Assembly: GCF_033958435.1 (NCBI RefSeq)
Contig: NC_134137.1
Coordinates: forward strand, 222,435,501-222,499,500
Source of the DNA: Carettochelys insculpta
Taxonomy: Eukaryota > Chordata > Testudines > Carettochelyidae
DNA length: 64,000 bases
Direction of reading: 5' to 3'
Below the pieces are notes generated by a model. That model had not been told where the DNA came from. It saw only the letters and a list, made by a program, of their open reading frames with translations, and searched no databases. The translations under genes and the position numbers were made by a program. Below are positions 32,871 to 45,670 of this stretch, piece by piece (positions within the stretch are counted from its first letter, which is position 1; the number at the start of each line of letters is the position of its first letter).

Positions 32871-34999
32871 CTGAAGAATTCCTAGGCTGCAGTGGATGGC
32901 CATGCCATCTTCAGTGTCTTGTCATGCCCTTCTCTCTCCAGAGAGCATTGCAGAACCACCTTCATGGACATTGAATCTTGCTATTGATTCCATCCGCCCA
33001 GTCCACTGGAGCCAACTTCACATGCTGGGATAGGCATGTCCCTATCTCACACCAAAGGTTTCAGACCTGTCGGCTACCCTCACCTGGTTTAACCCGCCTG
33101 TCCAAGCAATTTATCAGGGTGTGGCCGCTGTGTATACTACAGCTTCTTGGAGCCACAGGTGATAGCTGAGTACCGGGTGGGGACCAAAGGTGCACGAACT
33201 GCTTGTCTTGTTTATGGACTCTGCCCTCAGGTCTGACTCCAGACTGTCCCTATTGCAGCATTACCCTCAGATTCACTCCCACTATACTAGGCCTGACTAC
33301 AGAGAAACAGCACCGTAGCTATAGCTGTATCTTACTACAACCACAGGAAAAAAAAAAAAGATTAGTCAAAACTAGCTTGTCCTATAGGGCTAAATGGACT
33401 AAAAAAATATTTTTCCCAGTAAAAGCAGACACTGTGAATAACAAATGGGAGACAAAGATGCACATGCGCTCTTGCTCTCTCGCTCTCTCTCTCTCATACA
33501 TACACACACACCGTTAGCCAAGACTAATTTTTTTTATTGTACTTTAACATCTTTCCTCATTTCTACTACCCAAGTTCTTTTGCAGAGGAAGGAAAAAATG
33601 AAGTAAAGCAGACCTGACCAGAACCAGCAGAAACAAAGTTGACAAACATGCATGAAGCTCACTATAAAAATAGAAATTGGATGTAGTGTGTGCTAAATGT
33701 GACAGTTCCCCTTGCCAAGAATCTGGGTCAAGATTTTTACATTATTTACTTATTTTAGCAAAAAATTACATATTTATACCTTGCTTCCACTTTCTTTCCT
33801 CACTCCCCAAAGAGATCATGCAAAAACTTTTATCAAGGAAACAAAGGCAATAAATCTTCCTGCTTAAATGATTCAGACACTGGAAAGAGAGGTTATTTTC
33901 TTACCTCACACTATGCCTTCTGAAATGTGACAGTGTCACCCAGTCAGTCATTTCATAGTCAGCTACTCTTTTATTATATGGAATACAAGTAATAATGAAA
34001 CAGTGCTGATCTGCTTGCTTGCACTCTATATAGTGTCTATATTTATACACTTATGCTTCTATTTGAATCTATATTTATCTGCTTTATCAGCCTACAGTGC
34101 ATCTGTTTCTCTACACACATACATAATATATATACACACACAAAATTGTGTGTGTGTGTATAAACACATGCTGATATACCCAAGAATATGCATCAACGCA
34201 CTGTATGCTCATGAATTTCCATCAGCAACACCACAGTGATATAAATACAAAAACATGCCACACACACACACACACATTATAGAAACATATATAAGCACAC
34301 AAAGTGATATACAGCTGAATACTGTGGGTCTGATAAGTCTTCATGGTAGTTGGCCTTTGGAAGCTTTCTTAGCTACTGCCTTGAGTCAAAGACCTTATCT
34401 AAGCTGAGTTTTTCTTGTGTTTCTTCACTATTGTAGCTCTGCTGGGGGTAGCAGTGCTGGAAACATCAGTGTATACAACCATTTGCACCTATCCGTGTTT
34501 TTACTGCCATATCACACAGACTTGCCCTGAAGATACCTGAGTGCCAAAGTAGTTAAGAAGTTGTTTCCACTCCCACCACTAGCAGACTACTTGCCCCTAT
34601 GCTACAGCAGAAAACGTTGTGAAAAAGATCAGTAGAAGCAGTCACAGAGAATGATTCTGAGTCCAAGAAGATGGCACCCCAAGCAGAAAGGCCAAGGGAT
34701 GACTCCAGAACCAAGCTGATCAGGCACTGGAATGGGACATTATGTCAGTAGCACATTTCCCTTAGTCCTTAACCATGAAGAAGGTTTTCCTCTTGCCAGT
34801 TCACCTTCTGTTAGACAAAGTGTTAGAAAGGGGCCTCACCCCACCAATAATAAAAGAACCTTCATGAGAGAATATCTCCTTCAGAATCCCAGTGCTAACC
34901 ATAACAGGGACACTGGCTCCAAAGCAACAATAAAAAATAAAATGATGGTAGCATGCTGTAGTGCTTCCCCACTGATGAAGGCATGGGGAGAGGGGCATG
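32871..34999. other. Unclassified sequence with microsatellites
   Basis: No gene was recognised. 32990-33310 may be an unnamed repeat. There are (CT)-rich and (CA)-rich runs at about 33466-33512, a (CA)/(TG) palindrome at 34121-34160, and (CA)n at 34259-34276. Confidence 0.4.
34121..34162. repeat. Self-complementary (CA)n-(TG)n microsatellite
   Basis: TATATACACACACA is followed by AAATT and then TGTGTGTGTGTATA, so the two sides pair almost perfectly and can form a hairpin or cruciform. Confidence 0.85.
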
Positions 35000-36900
35000 C
35001 AACGAGCCATCTCTCCTAGCAATGTGGCCTGGGGAATTGGCAGGGGGCCTAGCCAGACGCACTGCTGCATTCACTGGTGGCAGGAAGTGGACTGACCCTC
35101 TCCAGACCATTGAGACCCCCTGACTCCAATCCACCTAGCTCAGAGGAAGGAGCTAGGGAAAGGGATGGAACCACTCCCCACACTCACCATCAGTGGGAAG
35201 CAGCACAATGTGGCTGGGAGCAGGGGAAGTGGAGCATACTGGAGCTGTGCTGCTCCACTTCCCCCTACTGGTGATTCCCACTGCTGGCACCAGCCCCCTC
35301 CAACTAGTCCCCCAATCCATGTCACTCAAGGCAGGAGGCTTTGGGGAAGAGGTGGGGAGGGGACAGAGCTTGGGGGAAGTGGTGGAGTAGGGGCAAGAAG
35401 AGGCGGGGCTTGGAGTGGGTGGTTTTGCAGAGGCAGTATGAAGAGTCACATGTGGGGGCAGTCACATGACTGGTCCCCCCACCCATATCCCTCCCCAGCA
35501 TTTGCCACTGTACCCAAGGTTGTGAGGCACCTCACCAATAGCTTCTTTTAATGTGAAGCAGGTGAGTACCATGCATTAGCTCCCTGAAACCACCAGCTTC
35601 TGGCAACACAAGCACTGCTTTCCAGGCTCATGCAGGCCTCTCTCTCTCAGCCCTGGTTACTAAGAGGCACCCACCTGCCACACCAACCCCAGTCTTCAAA
35701 GTATTGCCTGCAGCATCCAGCCCCTGGTCCGCAGATCAGCACAGTTACCAGGGCTGCTGTTCCCAAAGGAACAGCTTATCACAGGTTACCTGTTACATCT
35801 CTGCTGAATATGCTGCATATATTTATAGTAAAAACAAGAAAATAACTGTGTTATCCAAGAACACAGTTTTAAGTTATAGTAGGAAGATGTGAAGCAAATG
35901 GAGATATATATAACACAAAATTGTAATATATTTACTAGACACCGAACTTAACTCATGCTATCCTCCTGTATAAAGACCGTTATCTGATAGAGTTGCCGAC
36001 TTTTTACTTGCACACAACCAAACAGCCGTGGCCTGCCCCCGGCAAACTCTCCCTCCAAGGTCTTATCCCTGCTCACTCCATCCCACACCCCCATCACCTG
36101 CTGTCTCCACCCTCACTCACTTGCTCATTTTCACCAGGTTGGGGAAGGGAGTTGAAGAGAAGGAACTCTGACAGGGGAGCACAGGCTCTGGTGTGGGGCT
36201 AAGGATGAGGGATCTGGAGTGCAAGAGAGGGCCCTGGGCTGGGACCAAGGGCTTGGGAGTACAATACATGCCCCGCTCCTACTCCAGCACTTCCCCCAAA
36301 CCCCTGCCCCCACTCTACCCCCTCCCCACCTCTTTCCCAAAGCCTCTTGCCCTGAGTGACATGGACTGGGGGACTGGCAGGGGGCCTGGTGCCAGCAGTG
36401 GGAATCCCCAGTGGGGGAGGTCGAGTTACAGGGCTGGGACAGGAGGTTGGGGTGTGAACATGTGTGAGGCTCCAGCAGAGGGTACAGACTCTGATGTGGG
36501 ACTGGGAATGAGGGGTTTTGAATACAGGAGGGTCCTCCAAGCTCGACTGAGGTGTTCAGAGGGCAGGACAGGGATCAAGGCTGTGGCAGGGGCTCAGGGT
36601 ACAGGCTCCAGGTGGCATTCACCTCAAGCAGCCCCTGCAAGCAGCACCTTGTCCCTCCTCCAGCTCCTAGGCAAAGGTAATTCAGGCAGCTCTGCACACT
36701 GTCTCATCCACAGGCACTGCCCTAACAGCTTTCATTGGCAGTGGTTCCCCGCCAATGGGACCAGCAGAGTTGATAACTGGGGTCTAGCAATGTGTGGAGC
36801 CCACTGGCAGCCCCTACAGATAGAAGCTGTAAGTGAAACTTATGGCTGTTTCCAGAAGCCACGCAGCTTGCCTTAGCCCCGCTGTGCTGCCGACTGGACT
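35000..36900. repeat. GC-rich dispersed repeat region
   Basis: The composition shifts sharply to GC-rich with words such as CAGGCTCTGGTGTGGGGCT and GGGCTGGGAC recurring (36160-36600). The same style occurs in reverse at 61895-62150. It looks like an unclassified reptile repeat. I see no coding evidence. Confidence 0.5.
35255..36420. repeat. Inverted duplication of a GC-rich repeat, arms about 140 bp
   Basis: 35255-35400 (CACTTCCCCC, GATTCCCACTGCTGGCACC, ATCCATGTCACTCAAGGC, GGAGTAGGGGC) reappears reverse-complemented at 36271-36420 (GCTCCTACTCCAGCAC, CCTGAGTGACATGGACTG, GGTGCCAGCAGTGGGAATC). The arms are separated by about 870 bases. They may be two copies of one dispersed repeat in opposite orientation rather than a single duplication. 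ORFs here come from the GC content and are not genes. Confidence 0.85.
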
Positions 36901-36997
36901 TTTAATGGCACAGTCAATTATGCTAACTGGAGCCTTCAGGCTTCCTTTTTAATCAGGTGTTCCAGTCAAAAACTGGATACTTGCAACCTAAGTGAAC

Positions 36998-37070
36998 AGT
37001 AACAGAGAGAAAGCCATGCTAGTCTATATACTATAAAAAAAAACAGTCAAGCAGCACTTTACCTAAGTGA
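36998..37070. repeat. End fragment related to the palindromic repeat family
   Basis: GTAACAGAGAGAAAGCC, TGCTAGTCTATA and CAGTCAAGCAGCACTTT resemble in layout the outer end at 57861-57910 (TCTGAGACTT, TTTAGTCTGTATC, CAGCAAGAAGTCC in the opposite sense). Only the end is kept. Confidence 0.4.
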
Positions 37071-40000
37071 AGAATACCAGGGTACTTCTGTGCACCCCTA
37101 AATATACAAACACAGATCTTTGAGGTGTACTTCAAGGTAAAGTCCAGCCCTTTTTCTTGTGCTGCACCACTTCCTGATAATTTCATCCCTTTGAAGAGTG
37201 CACAATCTTTCATTAGCATTACGTTCAGACTGGTAAGTAGAGGCCCTCTTGAATCACACAATATTTAATTTACATGTGAACAAGCAGATAAATAAAAATT
37301 GGTTGACAGAAAGAAAACCTGTTTTTCTCCTTTGCCGGTGACCAGTTCCCAGAAGAGAGCTTAGGAACAAGATTTTCGACAGAACCTTATCCCTGAAAAA
37401 AATGAGGCAAAGAGGTTTTCGCGGACAGAATCCCATCCACTTAGCTGGATTTTTTTTTTTTTGCCACAATCTCTCCCAACAATGCAATCCCATGAGACTA
37501 CACAAATGAAGCACAAGATTTGTAAATCAGTGTTTCATTTGCAATGTTGGGTTCCTTCATTTGCATTTCTTTCCCGCGAGAGGAATACCAGCCATCGAGA
37601 TCGAGGACAGCATATTGAATCTGTCTTCACCCCAATCTGTACTTTCCAGCCTATTTAACTGTAAAATCAGACAATACAGAGATTTCTTCAAGATTCTTTT
37701 TCCCTTTTACAGCAGTAAAGAACTGCTTTCAATCCTATATGGACTTTACCTAGAATCTAGGGTATTATGAATATTAGCTTACACCTAGCAATTCTTAAAG
37801 ATTTTTCAAAAGAATACAAAACTTTTACAGAATGTTTAAAAATCCCAAACAAGATCTGAAATTTGCAAATCAAAAAATAAAAAGTAAGAAATAAAATCAA
37901 GCAAACAAACAAGAATAACTTAAAATACCTTAAATATTTTGGTATAAAGAGAATACTGGAAACAAATTCCTCCTATACATGAAGATTGTTACTGGGTAAC
38001 CAATAATGGAATTGTTATAAATTAATTTAAAGATATTAAAATATTTTCTTTTAGTTCTATGGCCAATTCGTGACATCAATGTTCTGTATTAATTATTGGA
38101 AAACATCTCCTTAAATAATTTTGTAACATCCTATATAATCTAGAAACTATTTAAAGGCACATATAAGAAATACCTTTTTATATTCTTTTCACATACATAG
38201 AACCCCTCTTTCTTCTTCAACTTCATTATGATCTTGACAGTCCAATGTAAGTATCACAAACGGGAACAAACACAGCTAAACAGGGGTAAAGTGCTAGACA
38301 CACTCAATGACACAGCTTAATTTACTGATTAATGTCTGACATAGTTTAAGAGGTTTGGATGACCTACTTTATATCGTGATATAGTTAAGTTTATTCATAT
38401 TAGTCAAATTAACAAATTTGACAGTGTTTGAAAAACTCCCTCTCCTAGAAATATAGGGAAAAGAAGTATGCTAGACTGGTGTAACACAGCTCTATACCAA
38501 TATAACTGTGTTCATAGGAAGGGGTTTACTTGCATAAATATTTTGGTAAAAATATCACCCCATCCAACAAAACTCTCTAATGTAGATGCAGCTAAGGTGT
38601 TTGCCAGAACTTTAATTTATTCTGTGTGTAGTTCCAACTGACTGGGCATAAAAACAAGACCTTCACTGCACTCCTCCTGAACTCTCTGTCCAGAAAGCAC
38701 AGCTCTTAAATACACAGTGCCCACTACCACAACCAGATATCCAAATGGAGATTCTCTTCTCAAGTGCTAAAAATGAAAACACTTGTCTAAACTGTCAGTG
38801 AACATACAAGACTGTTTTGCAATAAATTACAAAAGATCATTCTTCTCCCAGGTTTTATGGAGAATAGATAAAGCATCTACAGCATTAGAGAAATCATCAT
38901 AACACATACTTCATGCAAACCAAAAGAGCTCCTTCAGCAGATCTTCTTAGAAAAGAAGCTCTAATCTCAACAACTGATCACTGGTGCTTCCCAAAAAACA
39001 AAGCTGAAGCTGTAGATATGTATGTGCAACTTGGCAACATCATCATACCTCTAGGCAATAGCAGCTCTTTCATATGCCCAGCAATGGTTTTTTTTGCATT
39101 TGGCAAAAGAGCCAGCTGTATGCTTTCAGAAATATGCCATTCCACCAATTTCTCAACCATTGTATCTCCAACGATTACAGGAGAAAAACTTGGTATGAAA
39201 GCACTAGCGGAAACAGTTAAGTTGTACTAAATCTCCATCTCTCCCGATTTTGAACAAATCTCGGCGACTACTTCTATAGCACAAAGGCATACTTTTTGAA
39301 GAACTCCTAAACTCTGTGCATTATTTAAGAGCAAAATATATTATCTGAAGTAAAGACATTGACAGATTAAGTTCAAAATGGTATATGGGACCTTTCAAAT
39401 GGCAAATCTCCAGGTCTTTAGCAGTGAGCTCTGTCTGTCTTTCCAGGAGGTTCTATTGCTTTGTATAACTCAACAGTTCTGTTTTCTCCCTTGAACTAGG
39501 AAAATAGCCCTCCTTCTGTTTGGAAGACAGAACCACCATACTCTTGAAAAAAGATAATGATCATTCAGATCATTTCAACCAATGTCCTTTATTAGCCCAA
39601 AATATGAAATACAATTGAGAATCTTAGGAAACCAGCTATCTCAGAGGGAATGAACAGAACAGAGCAATCCTCCATTGCCTAGACCCAGCTTCTGTCAGTC
39701 AGAGGTTTAGGGACTCCCAGAGCATGAGGTTGTGTCCCTGATCATCCTGGCTAATCATCATTGATGGCCTTATCCTCCATGAAATCATCTGTATTGCTTT
39801 ATTTGGTAGGCTCTGGATCAAAGAATCAGTGTCTATGTCAAAGCGCACTGAAGTCAGTGGGGAGACTCCCTTTGACTTCAGTGGGCTTTAAATAGACAGG
39901 GCCTGGATGTCTTTTATCAAACCCTCTGTTTGTTTTGTCCACTGTCTGTAATTGTTCATGCAGATCTTCCAGCTATTTGGGACATCATAACTCATGGTAA

Positions 40001-43000
40001 ATAAAATAAGCCTGCTCTTTTCTTCCTGGTTTACTTCAATGAAATGTGACTTTTCAATCAACGCTACAAATAAGTCTTAGAGGTCTATACCTCAATCTCT
40101 CTTTTTATGTAACTATGACTAATTGGAGGCAATGATCTTAGATACCTATGCAAAAGAGATTCTTTAACTTTAACTTGAGGGATTCAAATAGCAGGAGTTC
40201 TAGTTTTCATGCAGTAGATTATTCATATTAAATTTGCAGCCCCTTTGAAATCTTCTAAGTCCAATTTCTAAGGTGTCATAATGTTCCACTATTTACAGCT
40301 GACTGAGTCAACCTGATAAAAATGAATGTCCTTTCTTGAGTGCAGTTCTTCCACTTACTTGGTATAAAAAAAAATTCAGAAATTGTATACAGCATGAAAA
40401 AAGACCAAGGATCAGCTTGCTGAAGCTCCAAAGACAGAAAGGAAAATAAAGCAATGACCATCCCGAAAGGAATTTCTAAAACTATCCAGCTGTAATCTGA
40501 TATGTTTGGAACTGGCTAGATTTCACAGAAATTCCCAGTCTTAAAATGGCAAAGCACTGAAGAAGCATGCTGCTCTCCTTTTTATGTTTCACAATCTCAT
40601 TTGTGGCAAAGCTATTTTGCTCCCTGAGAATACCAGACAATATCCAATCCTATGACTCCCCCCGGAAATATGAGAAGAGACATTAAAAGGTATGTTGGTA
40701 TGGAATCAAATCTTTCTTAACTCTTCTGGTATGCAGGCTACCAGGTTTTCCTCCACACAGAAAGATGCTAACTTAAAAATGAAAATGGGATGCCAAGGCA
40801 CTACCAAATTCTGAACACCTCAGAACTGAACTGCATTTCCTTTCATAGAATTTCTGTATATACCTACAAGATAAATACATTCTAGATGGGTACTAAAACA
40901 AAAACTCCAGAACAACTGGAGAAACATTCATACGTTGGCCTAAATAAAAGAAATTCCTACATCTACTTCACAATTTCTTTACTGAGAGGAACTTGATATA
41001 TTTCATTTTAGAAACACTGAAACTTTTTTAACTCCCCCAACCCCCCCAGAAAAGAACAATGCAGCTCAACCAGCACAATTTTTTTTAACAAGTAAGATTT
41101 AGACAATTCTGACTTTTTCACCAAAAAGATTTTCATCCAGAAAATTTCACTTCTCTCTATCCCTTGATCAGGACCTCGATGTATTGCTCTGTTGGTTTCT
41201 CCGGGCTGCAGTGAGAGGGTCATCTAGCACTCACACTGATGCTCAGCAGGGCTGTCAGACATTGCAGGCCGTAAGACAAGGTGGGAGAGCGACCAAGATA
41301 TGTGCCCTGGAAGGGGCAGGGCCTCAGGCAGTCAGCAGAGCTGCCCTCTGCACACAGACCACAGGTACACAGAACGCAGAGCGGCACAGCGGAGCTTCTA
41401 TGGAAATTCAAAGGGATCTGGAGCTCCGACTGCTTCTGCCAAAGTTGCAATGGCAGCAGCTAGAGGTCCAGGCCCCTTTGAAATGTCGGGCCCTGGGGCA
41501 ATTGCCCCTTTTGCTCCTCATCGGTGGGCCTGCTGATGCTTGGACAGTAGTTAAGTCTCAAGATCAATATTAGTTTATAGTATTACAAGTCACTGATGCA
41601 AGACACCTGTTAAAAAGGGAGATACTTTTTCTACACAGAGAAAATCTTTTCTTGTTCGATGCATTCTGAGAGTCATTCATTTTGTGGCAATGACTTGATT
41701 CCCCTGGGCTCTGATCCTACTCCATGGGCTAGATGGTGGGTTGTTTTTTTTTGTTTTTTTTTTTTTTTAAAAAAAGCCAACATCATCCCATGCACCTAGA
41801 ATACCGATTGATATTATTTAAAATACAGCACAGCCTCAATTATCCAACCATCAGTGAACCCAAACATGGTTATATCCCCTGTCATTTATTAATTAAATGG
41901 TAAATTGAATCTATTACTAATTATTTCCACAGAGCCATAAGCATGCAGAACAGTTTGGCTATCGGTAAACCTTTTTAATAAAATTTTGTCAGTGTCCTTC
42001 CCATGTTATTTAGACTCTGATGTACACTGAAAAGTATTTGTTTAAAAAACGTAACAGTGTGTCACAGGGTGGGCTTCCAGGGCAGGTGTAGAAGTGTCCC
42101 TGTGACATAGGGAGGCAGCACTCTTGACAAGTAAAGAGACAACAATATCTCTGTGCATTGTACATAAAACAAAAGCAAAACTATGTCTTCAGTGCAATCT
42201 GTCAATTTCTAATCCCACCATTGTATTAGCATGAATGACTGACTGACTGTCTCAATAGCATGTTACTTGGTAAGATCTTATACTAAATTGTCTCGTTCCT
42301 GAGTTGTACATCTATTCAAGCAAGTTAATGGTTATGTAAAAATGACAAAACTTCCGAGATATTAAGTAAATTCATTCTGATGGCTCTTGCAAGGAAAAAG
42401 TGGTCTGCAGTCCAGACATGATAGGGATGGGGGGCGGTCCAACAGTGCCTCTTAGAGGGCTTGAGACATCCTGAGGGGAAAAAGAAGGCTGACTACCTGA
42501 AGACAAATATGCCCAGGAAGGGCCCCCTGGGAACAGGACTTAATTTATCAGAAAAAAGGCTATAGTGAACTAACTCTTTTCCCAGAGACTATCTGCCTGT
42601 GCAGAGAATGAGTAGAAGCATATCCCTTCTCCCATGCACCCCATTAGAGCCAATAAGATTATGGCACATTACTCTGTTGGATGCACTGGTTCTATTTGTG
42701 CTTTATTCCTCCTTTTGCACCCACACAGGACCATTCACAACAATTTCACCTTTAGTGTTGAAAGGCAGAAGCAGAAACATCCCGTCAATGGCTGAGAAAT
42801 GGGGTGGTCCTAACATTATACCCACTCATAAGTGAGCAGTCACAACACAGCTAAATTATAGTTCACTATTCTGTTTCAGAGAAGGACTCCAGACTCAATG
42901 GTTGCTACTGCTGATTTACTACTGCCCTGCTGACATGCTGGTTATTGATTATCTTTCCATGCATAAATACAGGAACACTATATCCTCTCCACTAACCGTC

Positions 43001-43472
43001 CCCTAAAACCAAAGAACTGGGAGTTACAGTGAAATATGCACATCAAGAGAAGCGTGTGAACAATCAGGAGATCTGGGTCTGTAGTGAGGTGGGCCCCGGT
43101 TGGAACGCAGTGAAGTCGGGTGTGCTGGCATTTCCCTACTCCAGCCACCCCACTCCTGAGGTGGCAGCCTCCCCACTGTAGCACTACAGGCTATTTGCCA
43201 TCAGTCTTCTGCCTGAAAGCTCTATATACTTTGCCAGCATTCCCCTACCCAAGAGCCACGATATAGTCTATTTGGCACACTCACTTGCCTGCGTACAGGC
43301 TTCCCCTAGCTGGGCAGTTATTGACTCCTGAGAGTTAAGCCAGTTACAAGGGCTGGGACCCTACAATTACTTTGTTAATTCCATCAACAGTGATGCACAC
43401 AGAGTGAGGCAGTTAACCGTATGTTGTGTAAAGAGCAATGTGCCTACATTTGTTCTGAACCTCGTGCTTATT
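37071..43472. other. Long AT-rich unique stretch, few repeats
   Basis: No gene was recognised in over 6 kb. Traces of old repeats occur at about 38470-38600 and 39840-39905 (TTGACTTCAGTGGGCTTT type). An unnamed GC-rich repeat lies at about 41165-41560, and a T/A homopolymer stretch at about 41742-41776. About 37400-37660 has balanced composition and could be conserved, unproven. Confidence 0.4.
41165..41560. repeat. GC-rich dispersed repeat
   Basis: A GC-rich island in AT-rich surroundings, ending CCCCTTTGAAATG, GGGGCAATTGCCCC and ATCGGTGGGCCTG. The last word reappears inverted at about 44055 (GGCCCACCGACAG), which supports a repeat. The longest open frame (41184-41573) has no recognisable protein. 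Confidence 0.5.
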
Positions 43473-43822
43473 GGCTGTGTCTACACGGGCACAAATCTTC
43501 GAAACTGCCATATTCTGAAGATTACTAATGAGGCACTGAACTGAATATTCAGCCCCTCATTAGCATTAGGACGCTTCCGGCCGCAGTGCTTCGAAAGCAC
43601 ACAGCTCGGCGCGGCTACACGGGGGTGATTTTCGAAAAGACCCCACACCTTTCGAAATTGCCTTATTCCAATCAGTGACGGGGATAAGGGGATTTCAAAA
43701 GGTGTGGGGTCCTTTTGAAAAGTAGCCCGTGTAGCCGTGCCGCACACTTTCGAATTCAGTGCCTCATTAGTAATCTTCGAAATACAGCTATTTCAAAGAT
43801 TTGTGCCCATGTAGACACAGCC
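43473..43822. mobile_element. MITE, 350 bp, with ATT target duplication
   Basis: The ends GGCTGTGTCTACACGGGC and, reverse-complemented from the right, GGCTGTGTCTACATGGGC continue into ACAAATCTT on both sides. ATT flanks each end (43470-43472 and 43823-43825). Six TTCGAA-type motifs lie inside, and the two halves mirror each other around about 43670. No coding capacity. It shares the ATTACTAATGAGGCACTGAA interior with the MITE at 613. Confidence 0.9.
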
Positions 43823-43869
43823 ATTAGGTTATCAGTCAACTCCTAGGTCCTGTGTTATGTGAATGGGCA

Positions 43870-44360
43870 AACAACACTTCCCTGTTCACTTTCTCCACAC
43901 CATTCGTGATTTTAGAGACCTCTATCACATTCCCACTTCTTTTCTAAAATGACCAATCCTGTTTTTTTTAAATCTCACCTTGTAATGGAAGCTATTCCAT
44001 ACCCTTCATCATTTTGTTGCCATTCATCATACCTTTTCCATTTCTAATATTACGAGGCCCACCGACAGTTGATAGTTGTCCCTTTGAAAGGCCTCTTCAG
44101 CACTACTCTGGCTGCACACAGCTGTCAAGGACTGGGGGAGGGGAAACCGGGGGAGGGCAGCACTACAGTCTGGACAGCACTGAGGGAAGACTGCCCTTGG
44201 CCCCTCCCACTTCCACAGTGCAGAGCCAGGTCCCTCTCCCACCCCAGGGCCCATGGTGGCTACTGGCGCTGCCAAATATAATTTTTTAGAGATGGGGCAA
44301 TCAGAACTGCAGGCAGTATTCAAGATATGTAAATTCCATGGACTGATTACATTGAAAGTG
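43870..44360 (-). repeat. Old CR1 LINE fragment with an inserted repeat
   Basis: TTCACTTTCTCCACACC, TTCGTGATTTTAGAGACC and, after a gap, CAGAACTGCAGGCAGTATTC and CAAGATATG match the minus strand of the CR1 coding region also present at 11560-11790. Between about 44055 and 44285 is a GC-rich non-CR1 stretch that begins with GGCCCACCGACAG, the inverse of the end of the repeat at 41165-41560. Confidence 0.75.
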
Positions 44361-45394
44361 CATGTACAGGACTCTAAGCATGCAAATTACAAAAATAAAA
44401 AGCCTCACTCAAAGAATCTGACTTATTTATTTCCTTATTTCAGGAAACTATTACCATTTACGTAACACCATTGTTTCACTCGTACTACTCAAAGAAACAG
44501 AAGCAGCTCACAATTAGTCATGGAAAAATTAATATTCCAGTGATAAGCAGATATCAAACAAGACCTAGACCTACAAACGCTCAACCAGAAATCCGTCCTT
44601 GTCCCTGTACATTTGCGGTATCAATAGGCCAATCCATTCTTTTTCAGTTAAATCTATCCAATGTGTATAAACCCAACTGGACAGTACTGTTTTATTTTCT
44701 CCAGACTACCTTTGGCTGGAACTAGGTCATATTGAATAAACAGAGAGGAACCCAGATGCAAAGCTCATATCAAGAACCATATTTAACCTGACACAAAGTT
44801 TTGGGGGTGCGGATGGATCCAGACATTTTCTCCCCACCCCTTTCCCCATACTTAGAGAGGCAGATAACAGAAAATAAATAATAAAAGGTATGTATATAAC
44901 ACCCTTCATCTGTGGATCTCCAAGTGCTTTACAAAGCTCCCCATTTAGCAAATAGAGAAACTAAGGCAAAGAGAGATTGATTAATGGGAGTCAGTGCCAA
45001 AGATGGGATTAGAACAATTAGCCACTGCAGCATGAGGAATTTTTCTATAATTTGCAGGTGGTCAAGCTGAGGCTTCTTAGTTCAGGTCCATCTTGATTAA
45101 TAAATGCAGAAGGCAGAAATCTCTGCTTTTTCCAATCCTTCTTTCTCCTGCGTGTCACGGACTTCCTGTTCCTGTAGCTTCCTTTTATAGTCATCTCTCA
45201 TGCTGTATTTCAGAAAAAAATGCTAAATAAAGATCACAGCCTGTTCCATTATGTCCCTTTCTTCTTCTCCTCCCCCTTTCTTGCATTTTGTGCAATGTTG
45301 TGGCACCTATTAACTACCAGTGTTTTCAGAATGACATTATACAAGGTGCAGGCTGTACCACTGTGCCCTAAAAATATCAACAACTGCATTAGTC
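44361..45394. other. Unique sequence with one MIR-like fragment
   Basis: No gene was recognised. 44890-45012 reads CTCCAAGTGCTTTACAAA, then GAGAAACTAAGGCAAAGAGAG and GATGGGATTAGAAC, the layout of an old MIR/CORE-SINE tail. Confidence 0.45.
44890..45012 (+). repeat. MIR-like old SINE fragment
   Basis: The words CCAAGTGCTTTACAAA, AAACTAAGGCAAAGAGAG and GATGGGATTAGAAC appear in the order expected of an amniote CORE-SINE 3' part. The fragment is short and diverged. Confidence 0.5.
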
Positions 45395-45670
45395 TCACAA
45401 TAATTAATGGCAGGCATTATGCAAATGACAACTTTTTCACTGCAAAATAATGTCATTTCTTCATTTTGAGCCGAGTTATGCAAAACAATGAATGGGGGTG
45501 ATAAATCACACATGAGAATTAAGAAAGCCATAACGTTCCTGCCCAGGCAGGCAGAAAGACAGACCGACAATTTAGAACACATTGTTTGTTCTCACTCCAC
45601 TGTTAAATAATAAAAGCATAGCCAGTTGGCTATTAGACTGTATGTGCAGCTTGTTTTTCCTCCCTTTAGG
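45395..45670. promoter_or_regulatory. Candidate conserved non-coding block
   Basis: A repeat-free stretch with many homeodomain-like words (ATAATTAATGG, TGCAAATGAC, GTTATGCAAAACA), long AT/GC-balanced runs and no coding frame. The appearance is that of a tetrapod conserved element, but no alignment was possible. Confidence 0.3.

Noticed and set aside
36193..36876. Open frame of 227 residues
   Set aside because: Lies in a GC-rich dispersed repeat with no domain, and the same sequence type occurs elsewhere in reverse.
38913..39230. Open frame of 105 residues resembling a possible exon
   Set aside because: No convincing splice sites, no domain, and the composition is that of the surrounding non-coding DNA.
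41184..41573. Open frame of 129 residues
   Set aside because: Inside a GC-rich repeat; no protein family recognised.
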